IMG/VR virus record: IMGVR_UViG_3300025057_000023
Span: 1-36,542 of that record
Reading direction: 5' to 3' (one strand)
DNA from: a virus
Length of the DNA: 36,542 nucleotides
The number at the start of each line of letters is the position of its first letter. Within the stretch, counting starts at the first letter, position 1. Under the pieces are notes generated by a model. That model searched no databases and was not told the DNA's origin. It saw only the letters and a program-made list of their open reading frames with translations. Made by a program: the position numbers and the translations under genes. Below, piece by piece: positions 15,664 to 24,810 of this stretch.

Positions 15664-16250
15664 TATCTAACTAAGAATCCTGTAAACCCTGCATAAACAT
15701 CAGCAGTACCATAACCTGCTATATCAATAGTTAATGCAATAGAACTATTTTTAGGTAATGTTAAAAAGATAGTTCCAAATGTTCTACCACTGCCTTGTAA
15801 TTGGTACAATATTGGAGTACCTACACCTGTTACTGTTTTACCTGTCCCGCTTGCTGAATAAGCAACTATATCTCCAAATGTTTCAGAACTACCTGCACTT
15901 CTGTTTACTATTGTAGCAGCATTAGCATCTGAAATCAAAGTACCACCAGTAGGATTAAAAAATGCTTTAAGTATTGGGTTTCCTGTTGGAGTACCGCCGC
16001 TTAAATTTTCTACACCCCAAAACCATGCTTCAATAGCTAAATCAAATTCAGAGTTATTTTTTAAGTATAATATCCCATTATCACCTGCACTTGTAATACT
16101 TCTGATGTATTCAGTATTCACATTAAAAGCATCACCATTTTGTGAGCTTTGCTCATATCTAGTAAATGATGTAGATTCTACTTGTAGTCTCCCTTTTTCA
16201 TTTACTACTGCTTTGTCCCCGTTTAAAGGGTTTGTTATGTACAATTCCAT
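15663..16250 (-). CDS. Beta-rich virion protein
   Basis: The protein has 195 residues, beginning MELYITNPLNGDKAVVNEKG. It is made of strands rich in Thr, Gly and Ser (GDNGILYLKNNSEFDLAIEA, FGTIFLTLPKNSSIALTIDI) and ends VYAGFTGFLVR. Similar proteins are structural in Bacteroidetes phages. It lies among tail-tip genes and probably belongs to the baseplate or a fibre. Confidence 0.55.
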   Translation of the reverse strand: MELYITNPLNGDKAVVNEKGRLQVESTSFTRYEQSSQNGDAFNVNTEYIRSITSAGDNGILYLKNNSEFDLAIEAWFWGVENLSGGTPTGNPILKAFFNPTGGTLISDANAATIVNRSAGSSETFGDIVAYSASGTGKTVTGVGTPILYQLQGSGRTFGTIFLTLPKNSSIALTIDIAGYGTADVYAGFTGFLVR

Positions 16251-16278
16251 TGTATTTATTTATTTATTTGTTTATTTA
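16251..16278. repeat. TTTA tetranucleotide tract between two tail genes
   Basis: A run of TATT/TTTA units interrupted by one TTTG fills the gap between the stop at 16279 and the start at 16250. It lies in the ribosome-binding region, so length changes could alter translation of the next gene. Confidence 0.5.
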
Positions 16279-16635
16279 TTATGTTAGTATAAGCTTTAAA
16301 AAATCATTTGTTTTAACTTGTTCAGCTATCAAAGATTTTAATAATATTTCTATTTCTTTTCCTTTATTTAAATTGGCTACAATTAGCAAGCTATAAAAAT
16401 CTTCATAATCTGTAACATCATATTCTAAAAATATTTTGTTTCCTTCACGTGATCCACCAAAACCTTTTGCAGTTGGGTTATAAATCATTTGATTATTCTC
16501 TAAAGAAAAAATGTAAAGAATATTGTCAAACGGTTCATTAATAACTACCTTTTTATTATCAGCATCAAAACTATATTTTGATATGATTTTAGTATCTGAT
16601 ACTATTGGTAAATTTATATCTTGTATGTATGCCAT
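16279..16635 (-). CDS. Small tail-region protein, function unknown
   Basis: The 118-residue protein begins MAYIQDINLPIVSDTKIISK. Strands dominate the first 90 residues and a helix ends it (EILLKSLIAEQVKTNDFLKL). It abuts the large tail gene with no spacer. Not recognised; position suggests a tail-tip or fibre accessory. Confidence 0.5.
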   Translation of the reverse strand: MAYIQDINLPIVSDTKIISKYSFDADNKKVVINEPFDNILYIFSLENNQMIYNPTAKGFGGSREGNKIFLEYDVTDYEDFYSLLIVANLNKGKEIEILLKSLIAEQVKTNDFLKLILT

Positions 16636-19600
16636 CTATTTTATTTTGTATTCAAAACCATTAAAGTAAACATTAATTAAATCATTTACAGTGGTTATTC
16701 TTATTTCTGTTTCTCCATCTATTGTAATATTGGCTATTGCGCCTTCACTTAAAACAAAGTCATATTTACCTGCTGTCTTTTTGTATGACTGCTCCCACCC
16801 TTCAAAAACATCTGTATAAGGTGGTAACTCTAATATTATTTCTCCTGTTGTGGTATCAGCTTCATATCCTAGTTTAGTTGGATCTACTGATTGACTTCTA
16901 TCAATTATTTCTATACTTCCATCACCTGCAACTATTTGATTATTAATGTAGGTTACATCTGATTCATTAATAGTTAAACCGTTTGTATTAATCAATGTTA
17001 CATTTTTAACCCCTGCATCTATTGTATTATTATCACCTTGTATCTTTATATTTTCAGCTTCACTCCACACCCTATTTCTATCACCTTGTATTTCTACATA
17101 AAACGAATCAGGCGAAACATAGTTATATTGACCTTGTATCTCCACACCTCTTTTAGATGTATTATTATAGTCTAAATTTTGTGATGTTCTTGTACCTTTG
17201 GTTGCTTTATCTTCTGTAAAATCTACAGTACCACCATCTGTACCTAGTGGATTGCCTAACTCATCACCATCACCATCTAGCTCAATAAGTCCTGGTATGA
17301 AGTCAGGGGTATTAGTTAAATATAAGAATACACATTTAGTCAAACTTTCCCCTGTTGGATTGTATCCTTCTATCTTTTGAAGTCTAAAATAAGCACCTCT
17401 AAAAAAATATATCTTTCTAAAATCCCAAGTTTTAAAGTCATTTGGTGTTACATTAAACATACCCTCTACTATCTTTGATTCTTTTGCTGTATATTCTTGC
17501 AGCATCTTAGAATAGTATTTATTTACTAGGTTGTTATTAGTTACAGTTATGGTGTTAATGTTATCATCATAATACACTTCTTCAACTAACCCAAAGTTAA
17601 TATCTTCTGTTGCATTAAATGGATCATCAAAATGACCAGCATAAGGATATTGTGTATAGGTATCTGCTAAAGCTAAAGGTGGGTAGGCATTTATGTAGCT
17701 AATATGTCTCCATGCTTTGCCATCTTTTAAACCACCATAGTACCATAGTCGCATATTGTGGTCTATTGGTTGTGGATAGCCTGCATTATCTTGCTGTATG
17801 ATTGTGCTTAATACCCTTGTACTGTTTGGTGGTGCTGCTAGTGGTGTAGGGCTAAAAATACTCTCTATCTTTTTAACCTTATTTACAAACTCATTTGTAC
17901 TTAATACCTTTCTATCTCCATAAATCCTATCATCATGTGTAGTAGTGTAGGTTTCATTTAAAAAGTCTTTATCTGGTTTGTAACTAAAATGATAATCTGC
18001 TGCATCTAATTTGCCCATTGGTATAATAGTCAAGTCTTGACCTTCATCTAGCTTTTCATCTATATCTATTATATCTTCTGTTAGGAAGTTATCTCTAGGC
18101 TCTATTATGTATTTGTTTGTGTCATTTGGGTCAATATCAATGAATAGATTAAACATCTTCACAATACTCATAAAAAAGTCTTTCATCTTGACATTCTTAG
18201 GTATCAGTTTTTCTATCTTCATTGTACTACCCTCTGATGGGTATGTATTTACAACCTTGTTATAAAATGCACCTGTACTTATTGTGATGCTTGCGTTACC
18301 TGTGTATGTACCGCCTGATGAATCCACAAAGAACTTATTAGTGGTTAAAGTAAATGGTGAACTTTGAGCAAAGTAACCAGCCTTAACCCTTATCTCTACC
18401 TCATCATTAGCGAATAAAAGAATATTGTTTAGGGTTAATAAATATCTGTTTGGTACATCATCCCCCGTTCTTGGATCTCCTGCTACTGCATTACCAAATA
18501 AAAACCACTTCTCACTTGTGTTAAAATCACCATCAGGATATGTTACTGGTGGGGTGGTGGTTGTTCTTCCACCACTTATAAATGTGGCATCATCAGAAGT
18601 GATATAAAAGTTTTTAGCCTGCTGTTGTACACCGTTTACAAATATCCCTATTTGACCTATTACCTCTGATGTGGTTTTAACCGCTGTAGCTGTGTTAGGT
18701 ACAAATGTTGCAGCTATATCAATTAGTACATTAATATCATAAAGCCCTTGTAAGGGTACAGAGGGTATTGAATATTTACCATTGGTGTTATTGTAAATAC
18801 CAGAAGGGTCTGATACTTCATTGGTGAATATTAGTGTATCTTCTGCACCAATACCATTTATTGTGAGGTTACCGCTGCTTGTTGTACCTGTACTTGTAAA
18901 CTGTGGGGTGTTTGCTTGAAACTGTCTATTTAGTATTTCTGTAGCATCTAGTTGAAAGTTGGTAGGGCTTGATGGTACAATTAACCTCTTAAAATATGCA
19001 GAGTTGAAAAAGTTAGATGTATAGGTTTTACCAGTATAGGCAAATATAGCATCTATGTATTCTTTTAAATATACTGCACAAGGTATTTGTGTATAGTCAA
19101 AATCATTTAAATCAGTACTAAAACCATAATCAGCAAGTGGATAAACATAACCTTGACCATAAGCAAAGGGAATAAACCCACCCACATCACTATCATAAAC
19201 TTGTGTAGCCCAACTGTCAGCTTGTACAGATTTAGCAAAGGGATGATTCCACCTAGATAGTTGGTTCTCTGTGTCTGCTGTTGGTGGTGTTACCCCTACC
19301 TTATTAAAGTTAGCAAGTTTATCTAGGTAATCTTCACCCATATCTTTAAAGATATTAGCAAGAACACTAAACATTACTATATCATAACTAATATCTGTTC
19401 TATGCTTTTGGTGGATTGCCTTTAATTGACAGTAACCCTCTATAATTGGTTCACCATCTACCACATACCTACAATCTACTTTTACTGTTGGATCAAAAGA
19501 ACTATTTACTAGGTTTAAATCAAATAACCCACCAAAGGCTTCAGCAGCTTCTTTAGAGTTGGGTATGTTTACAGTCTTAGAGTATGTAGCCTTTCTTTTG

Positions 19601-19701
19601 TCAGGCTCTTGTATATCTGTTATTGACTTAGTTAAAGAAGCATTTAAACTCTTTGAAAGTGGTATAAATATACCCCCTATGTATAATTCTTCTTTTGCCA
19701 T
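16636..19701 (-). CDS. Large tail-tip protein (tail hub / tail-associated)
   Basis: At 1021 residues this is the largest protein in the window. The start (MAKEELYIGGIFIPLSKSLN, TDIQEPDKRKATYSKTVNIP) is the pattern of the large tail protein of Bacteroidetes siphophages. Domains to about 560 are strand rich and include a helical segment with MKDFFMSIVKMFNLFIDID. The region from about 850 to 935 has short repeated turns (IKIQGDNNTIDAGVKNVTLI) suggesting a small beta-helix, and the last 60 residues form a terminal beta domain. It likely builds the baseplate hub and host-contacting tip. The neighbouring gene at 19701-20993 is a distal-tail-like partner with a one-base overlap. Confidence 0.65.
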   Translation of the reverse strand: MAKEELYIGGIFIPLSKSLNASLTKSITDIQEPDKRKATYSKTVNIPNSKEAAEAFGGLFDLNLVNSSFDPTVKVDCRYVVDGEPIIEGYCQLKAIHQKHRTDISYDIVMFSVLANIFKDMGEDYLDKLANFNKVGVTPPTADTENQLSRWNHPFAKSVQADSWATQVYDSDVGGFIPFAYGQGYVYPLADYGFSTDLNDFDYTQIPCAVYLKEYIDAIFAYTGKTYTSNFFNSAYFKRLIVPSSPTNFQLDATEILNRQFQANTPQFTSTGTTSSGNLTINGIGAEDTLIFTNEVSDPSGIYNNTNGKYSIPSVPLQGLYDINVLIDIAATFVPNTATAVKTTSEVIGQIGIFVNGVQQQAKNFYITSDDATFISGGRTTTTPPVTYPDGDFNTSEKWFLFGNAVAGDPRTGDDVPNRYLLTLNNILLFANDEVEIRVKAGYFAQSSPFTLTTNKFFVDSSGGTYTGNASITISTGAFYNKVVNTYPSEGSTMKIEKLIPKNVKMKDFFMSIVKMFNLFIDIDPNDTNKYIIEPRDNFLTEDIIDIDEKLDEGQDLTIIPMGKLDAADYHFSYKPDKDFLNETYTTTHDDRIYGDRKVLSTNEFVNKVKKIESIFSPTPLAAPPNSTRVLSTIIQQDNAGYPQPIDHNMRLWYYGGLKDGKAWRHISYINAYPPLALADTYTQYPYAGHFDDPFNATEDINFGLVEEVYYDDNINTITVTNNNLVNKYYSKMLQEYTAKESKIVEGMFNVTPNDFKTWDFRKIYFFRGAYFRLQKIEGYNPTGESLTKCVFLYLTNTPDFIPGLIELDGDGDELGNPLGTDGGTVDFTEDKATKGTRTSQNLDYNNTSKRGVEIQGQYNYVSPDSFYVEIQGDRNRVWSEAENIKIQGDNNTIDAGVKNVTLINTNGLTINESDVTYINNQIVAGDGSIEIIDRSQSVDPTKLGYEADTTTGEIILELPPYTDVFEGWEQSYKKTAGKYDFVLSEGAIANITIDGETEIRITTVNDLINVYFNGFEYKIK

Positions 19702-20993
19702 TATCTTCTTTGTCTTTGGTTAATGTGTCCAAACTCTACATCTAATTCAAACTTAAATAGCTTGTCTATACTTGTTTTCTTCTCTACCCAGTTAGTAGTA
19801 GTTACATAAACTGGTTTATAATCTTTATCCCCTTTAAAGTTGCTGTATTCAATAAATACTTGTGGACTGTTTACAAGCTCTTTAAACCATGTGTATTGAT
19901 CTTCTGTAACATAATCAGAACGCAGTTTAATACTATCTCTGTTATGCACATAGTAATCACTCTTGCCATTATTCCAGTTAGCATATTGAATACCATCTGT
20001 TTCTATTATGGTTTCATTTCTTGTATAGGTTTTTCTAGTAGTACTAGATTTTAATTCATTTCTACTGGTAAAGTTGTAGAAGTCAAATGAACCATATTTA
20101 TTTAAGAAGTGTAATCTGTATGTCTCATATCTGCAATCTTCTTCTAAATGTACAGTTAAAAGTTCTGAGCTTGTACCACCTGCACCTGTTCTATCTAACT
20201 GTAAAGTGTAATAACTAACTGATGAGGTGATTATAGGCTGCGCTCCTGTACTAATATAAATAGGGTTAATGTTGTTTAGTGATTGCGCTCCTACTGCTAT
20301 GCTCAATACTCTATTGCCTACGGGTGTACCGCCGAGAGGATTATCAACGACAAAAGAATTAATAAGTGTACCGCTACTATCATAAGTTTTAATTAATAAT
20401 TCATCAATATTTGCAGGGTCATCTGTTAAAATGTTTATCCTACCTAAATCTGTTAGCCTTGTTTGTATGTATGGGTTGTTTGTTAAAAATCTTGCATTTG
20501 CTCCATTGGTTGCATTACATATCCAAGTGTTATAAGGGCTACCATCATTTAACTGGTCAATCCAATCATGATGATCAAATGAAGCACCCCAAGCATACAA
20601 TGAAGATGTGGTTACTGGACCAACACCATCAGGATCAATGGTAAACACCCCTGCAACATTCCAAGCTGATTCTATGCTAATTGTATATTCTATTATGCCA
20701 GTAGATTGAGCAGCGACAAAACCACTATCTAAATTTACTGGTGTTAATTTCTCTTTTATAAACTTCTCTAAGAACCTGCTAACATCTTGCCAGCCATAAA
20801 GTAACTTATCTGATGGTGCTAGTGGTACTTGCCATGTATCTGATTCACCCGTTGGAAGTGTGCAAGTAATTACATATTTATAATTAGTTTGGTTTTGGCT
20901 TGCTAAATCCTGCTCAAATACACATATCTCTATGGGATTATAGACAGGGCTGTAAGTCGCTGGTGTGGTTTTTATAATTATATTACTTGCCAT
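19701..20993 (-). CDS. Distal tail (Dit-like) protein
   Basis: The protein has 430 residues and is strand rich (MASNIIIKTTPATYSPVYNP, NQTNYKYVITCTLPTGESDT). The C-terminal half has CRYETYRLHFLNKYGSFDFY and FTSRNELKSSTTRKTYTRNE, a pattern seen in the protein preceding the large tail protein of Bacteroidetes phages. It overlaps the gp10-like gene start region by 11 bases and the hub gene by one. A Dit role is inferred from position and partner. Confidence 0.55.
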   Translation of the reverse strand: MASNIIIKTTPATYSPVYNPIEICVFEQDLASQNQTNYKYVITCTLPTGESDTWQVPLAPSDKLLYGWQDVSRFLEKFIKEKLTPVNLDSGFVAAQSTGIIEYTISIESAWNVAGVFTIDPDGVGPVTTSSLYAWGASFDHHDWIDQLNDGSPYNTWICNATNGANARFLTNNPYIQTRLTDLGRINILTDDPANIDELLIKTYDSSGTLINSFVVDNPLGGTPVGNRVLSIAVGAQSLNNINPIYISTGAQPIITSSVSYYTLQLDRTGAGGTSSELLTVHLEEDCRYETYRLHFLNKYGSFDFYNFTSRNELKSSTTRKTYTRNETIIETDGIQYANWNNGKSDYYVHNRDSIKLRSDYVTEDQYTWFKELVNSPQVFIEYSNFKGDKDYKPVYVTTTNWVEKKTSIDKLFKFELDVEFGHINQRQRR

Positions 20994-21543
20994 TGAATAT
21001 ACCTTTTAATTGTTCACTAATATCTATCTCTATTTCTTTTATTCCTTCTTGCTCTAACTTGTTTAATAGTCTTTCAATTATACCTGCATCTACAACATCA
21101 CTAAACCAGTGGGTAGCCTTTATCCCTTGACGGTATATTGATTCCCTTACAGCCCATACATTTAACCCTTTAGGGGTTGCCCATGTTTCTAAACTTCTTG
21201 TAGGGTCTTGTCTATCCCTTGTGGGTGGTTTCTTATCTCTAAACCTAAACTTTGAACCACCGCCTTTATTTCTCCATGTACCACCGCTTGCCTTCTTTCC
21301 ACCTTTACCCTGCACACCTTCATCTAAGTAGTTACCATATTCATCAAAGAACAGTCTAAACTGCCAACCGCTAGAAGTTAGATTGACTGAATAGTTCATA
21401 GATTGTGCTAGGTTAGAATCCCTTAAACCTTGCCCTGCTAGGCTGTTTACAAGTTCTTCTATTAACTCATTACCAAAGTCTTGTAGAACGCCTTGCACAT
21501 TCTTTCTACCCTCTGCTGTTATTTCACTATCTAAAAACCCCAC
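20983..21543 (-). CDS. HK97 gp10-like tail completion protein
   Basis: The protein has 186 residues and starts at a GTG (21543-21541) that overlaps the stop of the frameshifted chaperone by one base. Features are SWQFRLFF-type strands (SGWQFRLFFDEYGNYLDEGV), the loop GVQGKGGKKASGGTWRNKGG and an Arg-rich turn (RFRDKKPPTRDRQDP), as in HK97 gp10 proteins. These close the tail at the neck. It ends with an acidic helix (GIKEIEIDISEQLKGIFNGK). Confidence 0.65.
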   Translation of the reverse strand: MGFLDSEITAEGRKNVQGVLQDFGNELIEELVNSLAGQGLRDSNLAQSMNYSVNLTSSGWQFRLFFDEYGNYLDEGVQGKGGKKASGGTWRNKGGGSKFRFRDKKPPTRDRQDPTRSLETWATPKGLNVWAVRESIYRQGIKATHWFSDVVDAGIIERLLNKLEQEGIKEIEIDISEQLKGIFNGK

Positions 21544-22411
21544 TATCTATGTAATCTCTTTTGTAATTCTCTTTGCTGTCTTAAATCTTCTTGTTTATCA
21601 TGGTAGAATAATACTACTTGTAAAAACGTTATTAAATTCATTTGTTCAAAATAAGCCCATTTAGTAGGATCACCTTTTGCCATTGCATCTATTACAGTGG
21701 TGTATCCATATCTTTCTCTAAACTCGCTTGAAGTTGTTTCATTTGCACCGTCATTTTCTCTATCTCTTTTACTGAAAAGTCTGCGAAAAGGTCGCTCAAC
21801 TGTCTTGAGAGAGTTAAAAAAAAAACTGTTAAAGGGTTACTTATTTCTAGTGGTAGGGTTTTAAAATCCTTTATTCCCTGCTCTATGCTTTGGGGTGTTT
21901 GTTTCTTTGGTTTCCAACCTACAAATGGAAACTCTTTTTTTAATCCAAATGTAATAGGCTCACAAAGTAGGTAAAGCAAATGAGGTAAATTGTTATTTAA
22001 ACCTTGTTCTTTATGCCCTCGCTTTGCTACATTCTTAAATGCTGAATATTTACCACCATTGAACTTATCTGTATCTAAATCAATACCTCTCATTTCATTG
22101 GTTAGTTCTATAACCTTTAGAGGGTTTTTCTGGTTGGATACATTAATAAATGGTCTGTAAGTTACCCCATTGTGCTTAAACTTTAACATCAATCTTCTAG
22201 GTAGTGGTGTGGTTAAAAGTCTGCCTAGTTGCTTCTGTTGTTCTGCTGTTAGGTTTCCAGCTTCTTCTAAATCACACCCCAATATAGCACAAGTCTTTTT
22301 CTTTAATAGATTGATTTTATCTGCTAGTGTTTCAGCTTCTTCTTCTAAGTACTCTGTGTAGTGTACAAAGTTTGCAAGTGGTATCTTATTCCAGTTCTTA
22401 GGGATATTCAT
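21543..22411 (-). CDS. Tail assembly chaperone, long form made by -1 frameshift
   Basis: The downstream reading frame has no good start until an ATG at 21683, but it is open from the slippery site to the TAG at 21545-21543. A -1 slip on TTTTTTA (21821-21815) joins residue 199 of the short form to 90 further residues: first NSLKTVERPFRRLFSKRDRE, later EFRERYGYTTVIDAMAKGDP and TKWAYFEQMNLITFLQVVLF. The total is about 289 residues. This is the layout of lambda gpG/gpGT, in which a minor frameshift product recruits the tail tube to the tape measure. The coding sense of the extension (aromatic, helical, ending QRELQKRLHR) supports it. Confidence 0.7.
21692..22411 (-). CDS. Tail assembly chaperone, short form
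   Basis: The protein has 239 residues starting MNIPKNWNKIPLANFVHYTE. It is helical, with LADKINLLKKKTCAILGCDL and NLTAEQQKQLGRLLTTPLPR, a pattern I associate with tail chaperones of Bacteroidetes siphophages. It follows the terminase gene and precedes the gp10-like gene. Near its end a T10 run (21825-21816) creates a -1 slippery site, so a long form also exists. The late motif AAACCGTTTTTA lies just before its ATG. Confidence 0.65.
   Translation of the reverse strand: MNIPKNWNKIPLANFVHYTEYLEEEAETLADKINLLKKKTCAILGCDLEEAGNLTAEQQKQLGRLLTTPLPRRLMLKFKHNGVTYRPFINVSNQKNPLKVIELTNEMRGIDLDTDKFNGGKYSAFKNVAKRGHKEQGLNNNLPHLLYLLCEPITFGLKKEFPFVGWKPKKQTPQSIEQGIKDFKTLPLEISNPLTVFFLTLSRQLSDLFADFSVKEIEKMTVQMKQLQASLEKDMDTPL
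21800..21825 (-). promoter_or_regulatory. Programmed -1 frameshift signal (slippery T run plus hairpin)
   Basis: In the frame of the short chaperone the codons read GTT TTT TTT TTA ACT, which contains the heptamer T TTT TTA (21821-21815), the same slippery sequence that HIV-1 uses. Five bases downstream CTCAA and TTGAG can form a small hairpin with loop GACAG. The -1 frame then stays open for 90 codons. Confidence 0.65.
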
Positions 22412-22415
22412 GTTA

Positions 22416-22428
22416 TAAAAACGGTTTA
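22416..22428 (-). promoter_or_regulatory. AAACCGTTTTTA motif before the tail chaperone gene
   Basis: The minus strand reads TAAACCGTTTTTA, ending four bases before the chaperone ATG at 22411. It is a member of the recurrent late motif. Confidence 0.35.
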
Positions 22429-22440
22429 AATTTTTTAATG

Positions 22441-23637
22441 TTATAGGAAAGTATATTTACCTGATGACTTCATTGTATTAAATGCATGGTTACATATTGC
22501 CCTGCTCATTACATAATCATCATGCAGTCCTGTTGGAGCGCTGTATTTTATTGCTCTGGTCTTTAAATTGTACTCATAGGTAAATGATTCTAGCTCTGAC
22601 TTCTGCCAATCATGACCTATAAACTTCAAACTCTTTTGCTCAAATTGTACTATTAAATCTTCTATTAATGGTTGTTTGTTTTTAGATGTGGTTACAAATG
22701 GAAGCACCCTAGACTTTGGATAGTTTATCTTATCCCTTATCTGCTCATAGATTGCATCTTGGGCTTGGTTTGCTTCTACCTCTGTATAGGGTTTAAACTT
22801 GTTTAACTGCTCTACTATGTTGCCTATAATGGTACTCCATTCCATGTGTCTCCACCTTTCACAATATACTTCTTCATTGTTATCATTTACAATGGTTAGT
22901 ACTGTATAATCATCTGCCCTACCCAAGTCAATACCAGCAAAGTAATTAGATGTTGGTTTACCCTTCCCAATGCACTCGTCTATGTTTATGAATACACCAG
23001 AACCATTATCTAAAAACTCTGCTAGATATTCTTGTTTAAATATGTGTTCAGGTAGTGTTTGCCTTGCTGCATCTATTTCTTTTGGATCAATTAAAGGATT
23101 ATCATAAGAACTAAATTTAAAGCTTGTATAGTTGTCATCTGTTTTACCTAGTTGGTACATGGTATGAAACCAGTTTTTACCTTTAGGTGTAGAAACAAAT
23201 AGCACCTTTTTACCCTTTACTAATACAGTAGCCCTTAAAACTTCAGTCCATGCTTCTTCTGCTTGGTGGGCTGCTTCATCTATTATTAAGAAATCAAAGG
23301 TAAACCCCCTTATATTATCATATCGCTCAGAACTAAAGAACTGCATTTGTGCACCGTTGGGTGTTTTCATTGTTAGCTCTGATTTATTGTATTGAAATAA
23401 GCCCTCAAAATTAGCATCTAATTCATCAGATACTTTTTTGGCTTGTTTGTATGTGGGTGAAACCCATGCACCAGACCAACCCTTATTAATCATAAAGTCC
23501 ACCGCTTGGTTTTGTGCTAACATTGATTTACCAAACTGTCTCCCAATGTCTAAGGTGAAGTACTTACAGGGTGTATTATTTATCGCCTGATGTATCTTTA
23601 TTTGATTCTGATGAGGTGTGTACAGTATCACTTCCAT
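22441..23637 (-). CDS. terL: Terminase large subunit
   Basis: The protein has 398 residues. The ATPase domain has Walker A GRQFGKS (32-38), Walker B FLIIDEAAH (116-124) and the coupling motif STPKG (149-153). The nuclease domain has GIDLGRADDY (235-244, first catalytic Asp) and HDDYVM (372-377, late catalytic Asp). It packages DNA into the prohead through the portal. It starts 62 bases inside the small-subunit gene. The length is at the short end for this family. Confidence 0.93.
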   Translation of the reverse strand: MEVILYTPHQNQIKIHQAINNTPCKYFTLDIGRQFGKSMLAQNQAVDFMINKGWSGAWVSPTYKQAKKVSDELDANFEGLFQYNKSELTMKTPNGAQMQFFSSERYDNIRGFTFDFLIIDEAAHQAEEAWTEVLRATVLVKGKKVLFVSTPKGKNWFHTMYQLGKTDDNYTSFKFSSYDNPLIDPKEIDAARQTLPEHIFKQEYLAEFLDNGSGVFINIDECIGKGKPTSNYFAGIDLGRADDYTVLTIVNDNNEEVYCERWRHMEWSTIIGNIVEQLNKFKPYTEVEANQAQDAIYEQIRDKINYPKSRVLPFVTTSKNKQPLIEDLIVQFEQKSLKFIGHDWQKSELESFTYEYNLKTRAIKYSAPTGLHDDYVMSRAICNHAFNTMKSSGKYTFL

Positions 23638-24073
23638 ACTTTGCTGTTATTGTTTGGTTTACATTCTGTGTACTTTCATCTGAATAACCACCCCAATTCT
23701 TTAACCAGAACTGAGCTGCAGGGAATGTACCACCCCAGTACATCTTTTGTTCATTCCAATGGGTTAAGAATAATCTGAATCTATTAAGGATGTAAGAAAA
23801 TTCGGTTGACTTATTCTCATAATCATACATTGATTGCCTACTAGCAAACCCTAAAAACAATGCAGCACCTGACAAAGTGTAAACACCTTTACCATTACCT
23901 GAATAGCTATCTGGTCTTTTTAGTGTATCTTCATATTGCAAGTATTCAGCTAACTTGTTAGCCATCTTTTCGGGGTTGTCATATTCTGGTGGCCTACCGC
24001 TATTAGATAAACCTAAACTAAATAGATTACCTTTTGTAAATTTACCTTTGCTATCTCTCCCCTCTTTAGCCAT
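23576..24073 (-). CDS. terS: Terminase small subunit
   Basis: The protein has 165 residues. It has a basic N-terminus with GKFTKGN and SNSGRPPEYDNPEKMANKLA, then YTLSGAALFLGFASRQSMYD, a helix-turn-helix typical of gp3-like DNA-packaging small subunits. The C-terminus is polar (TSSESNKDTSGDK). It recognises phage DNA and loads the large subunit. The 62-base overlap with the large-subunit gene and the shared position strengthen the call. Confidence 0.85.
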   Translation of the reverse strand: MAKEGRDSKGKFTKGNLFSLGLSNSGRPPEYDNPEKMANKLAEYLQYEDTLKRPDSYSGNGKGVYTLSGAALFLGFASRQSMYDYENKSTEFSYILNRFRLFLTHWNEQKMYWGGTFPAAQFWLKNWGGYSDESTQNVNQTITAKYGSDTVHTSSESNKDTSGDK

Positions 24074-24315
24074 TAATCAAATACTTTTATTTTAGCTGTG
24101 CAACTAAATAACCACTGCCCTTTATCATTAATCCATTTAACATCAGATATAGACTTTACTTTGATCCTTCTTAATATTGGCTCACCATCATCTTCTAATT
24201 GTACATCTGCTTCAGTCATCTTCTTTAGGTAGCTTACATGAGAATCAGCAAAGGTAGTTGAATCCTTTACTCTATAATCTTCATGTATTTCTCTTATGAA
24301 TAGTTCCTTAGTCAT
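24073..24315 (-). CDS. Small late protein of 80 residues, function unknown
   Basis: The protein begins MTKELFIREIHEDYRVKDST and ends in a strand (WLFSCTAKIKVFD). No domain was recognised. It overlaps the terminase small-subunit gene by one base and its upstream neighbour by eight, so it belongs to the packaging operon and may assist it. Confidence 0.5.
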   Translation of the reverse strand: MTKELFIREIHEDYRVKDSTTFADSHVSYLKKMTEADVQLEDDGEPILRRIKVKSISDVKWINDKGQWLFSCTAKIKVFD

Positions 24316-24715
24316 TAAAATACTTATCTAATTTCTTAATTAGTGTGGCTTTCTTGTTTTTGTGGTGGTATTTAATACCTAAAGTATCACATAAATCAAT
24401 TAAACCTGCTGTATCTAAATCATGGTAATCTGATGGCATGGGTTTTTCTTCTTCTGCTATCTGATCTTCTAAGTCTCTTTGTACTGGTACAGCTTTAAAA
24501 TCGTTTAAACTATCATACCATTCAGCACATAGGCACTTCATCATATCACTAATACAAGTTGGGCAACCTCTATCTACTTTTCTTAACCCCCACTTTACTT
24601 TAAAATTAGCTTCATAGATATCTGCTAGTTTGTTCTTAACATCACCTTGTGGAAGGGTGTTACTTTCTCTGTATAGTTTTAGTTCTTTAGCAAACTCGTT
24701 TAATTCTTTAATCAT
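24308..24715 (-). CDS. Protein with Cys cluster and C-terminal SAP/HeH-like domain
   Basis: The protein has 135 residues. A cysteine group, CPTCISDMMKCLC (about 51-63), may bind zinc. After an acidic linker the last 35 residues (LDTAGLIDLCDTLGIKYHHK, then KKATLIKKL) form the helix-extended loop-helix pattern of HeH/SAP domains, which bind DNA. It lies just upstream of the terminase genes, so a packaging or nuclease-accessory role is possible. The domain call is by pattern. Confidence 0.55.
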   Translation of the reverse strand: MIKELNEFAKELKLYRESNTLPQGDVKNKLADIYEANFKVKWGLRKVDRGCPTCISDMMKCLCAEWYDSLNDFKAVPVQRDLEDQIAEEEKPMPSDYHDLDTAGLIDLCDTLGIKYHHKNKKATLIKKLDKYFND

Positions 24716-24810
24716 GATAAATTTTTAATTACTAAATATGCACCTATGCCAAACATGGTTAGGTAAACTATTGCCTTCATTAGTAGTATAAAGTTATTTT
24801 CTTGCTTCAT
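24712..24810 (-). CDS. 32-residue single-span membrane peptide
   Basis: Translating from the ATG at 24810-24808 gives MKQENNFILLMKAIVYLTMF and then GIGAYLVIKNLS, with one clear transmembrane helix. Its stop overlaps the next gene start (ATGA at 24715-24712) and its start overlaps the upstream membrane protein gene by 17 bases. Translational coupling on both sides supports it. Possibly part of the lysis machinery, by analogy only. Confidence 0.5.
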   Translation of the reverse strand: MKQENNFILLMKAIVYLTMFGIGAYLVIKNLS

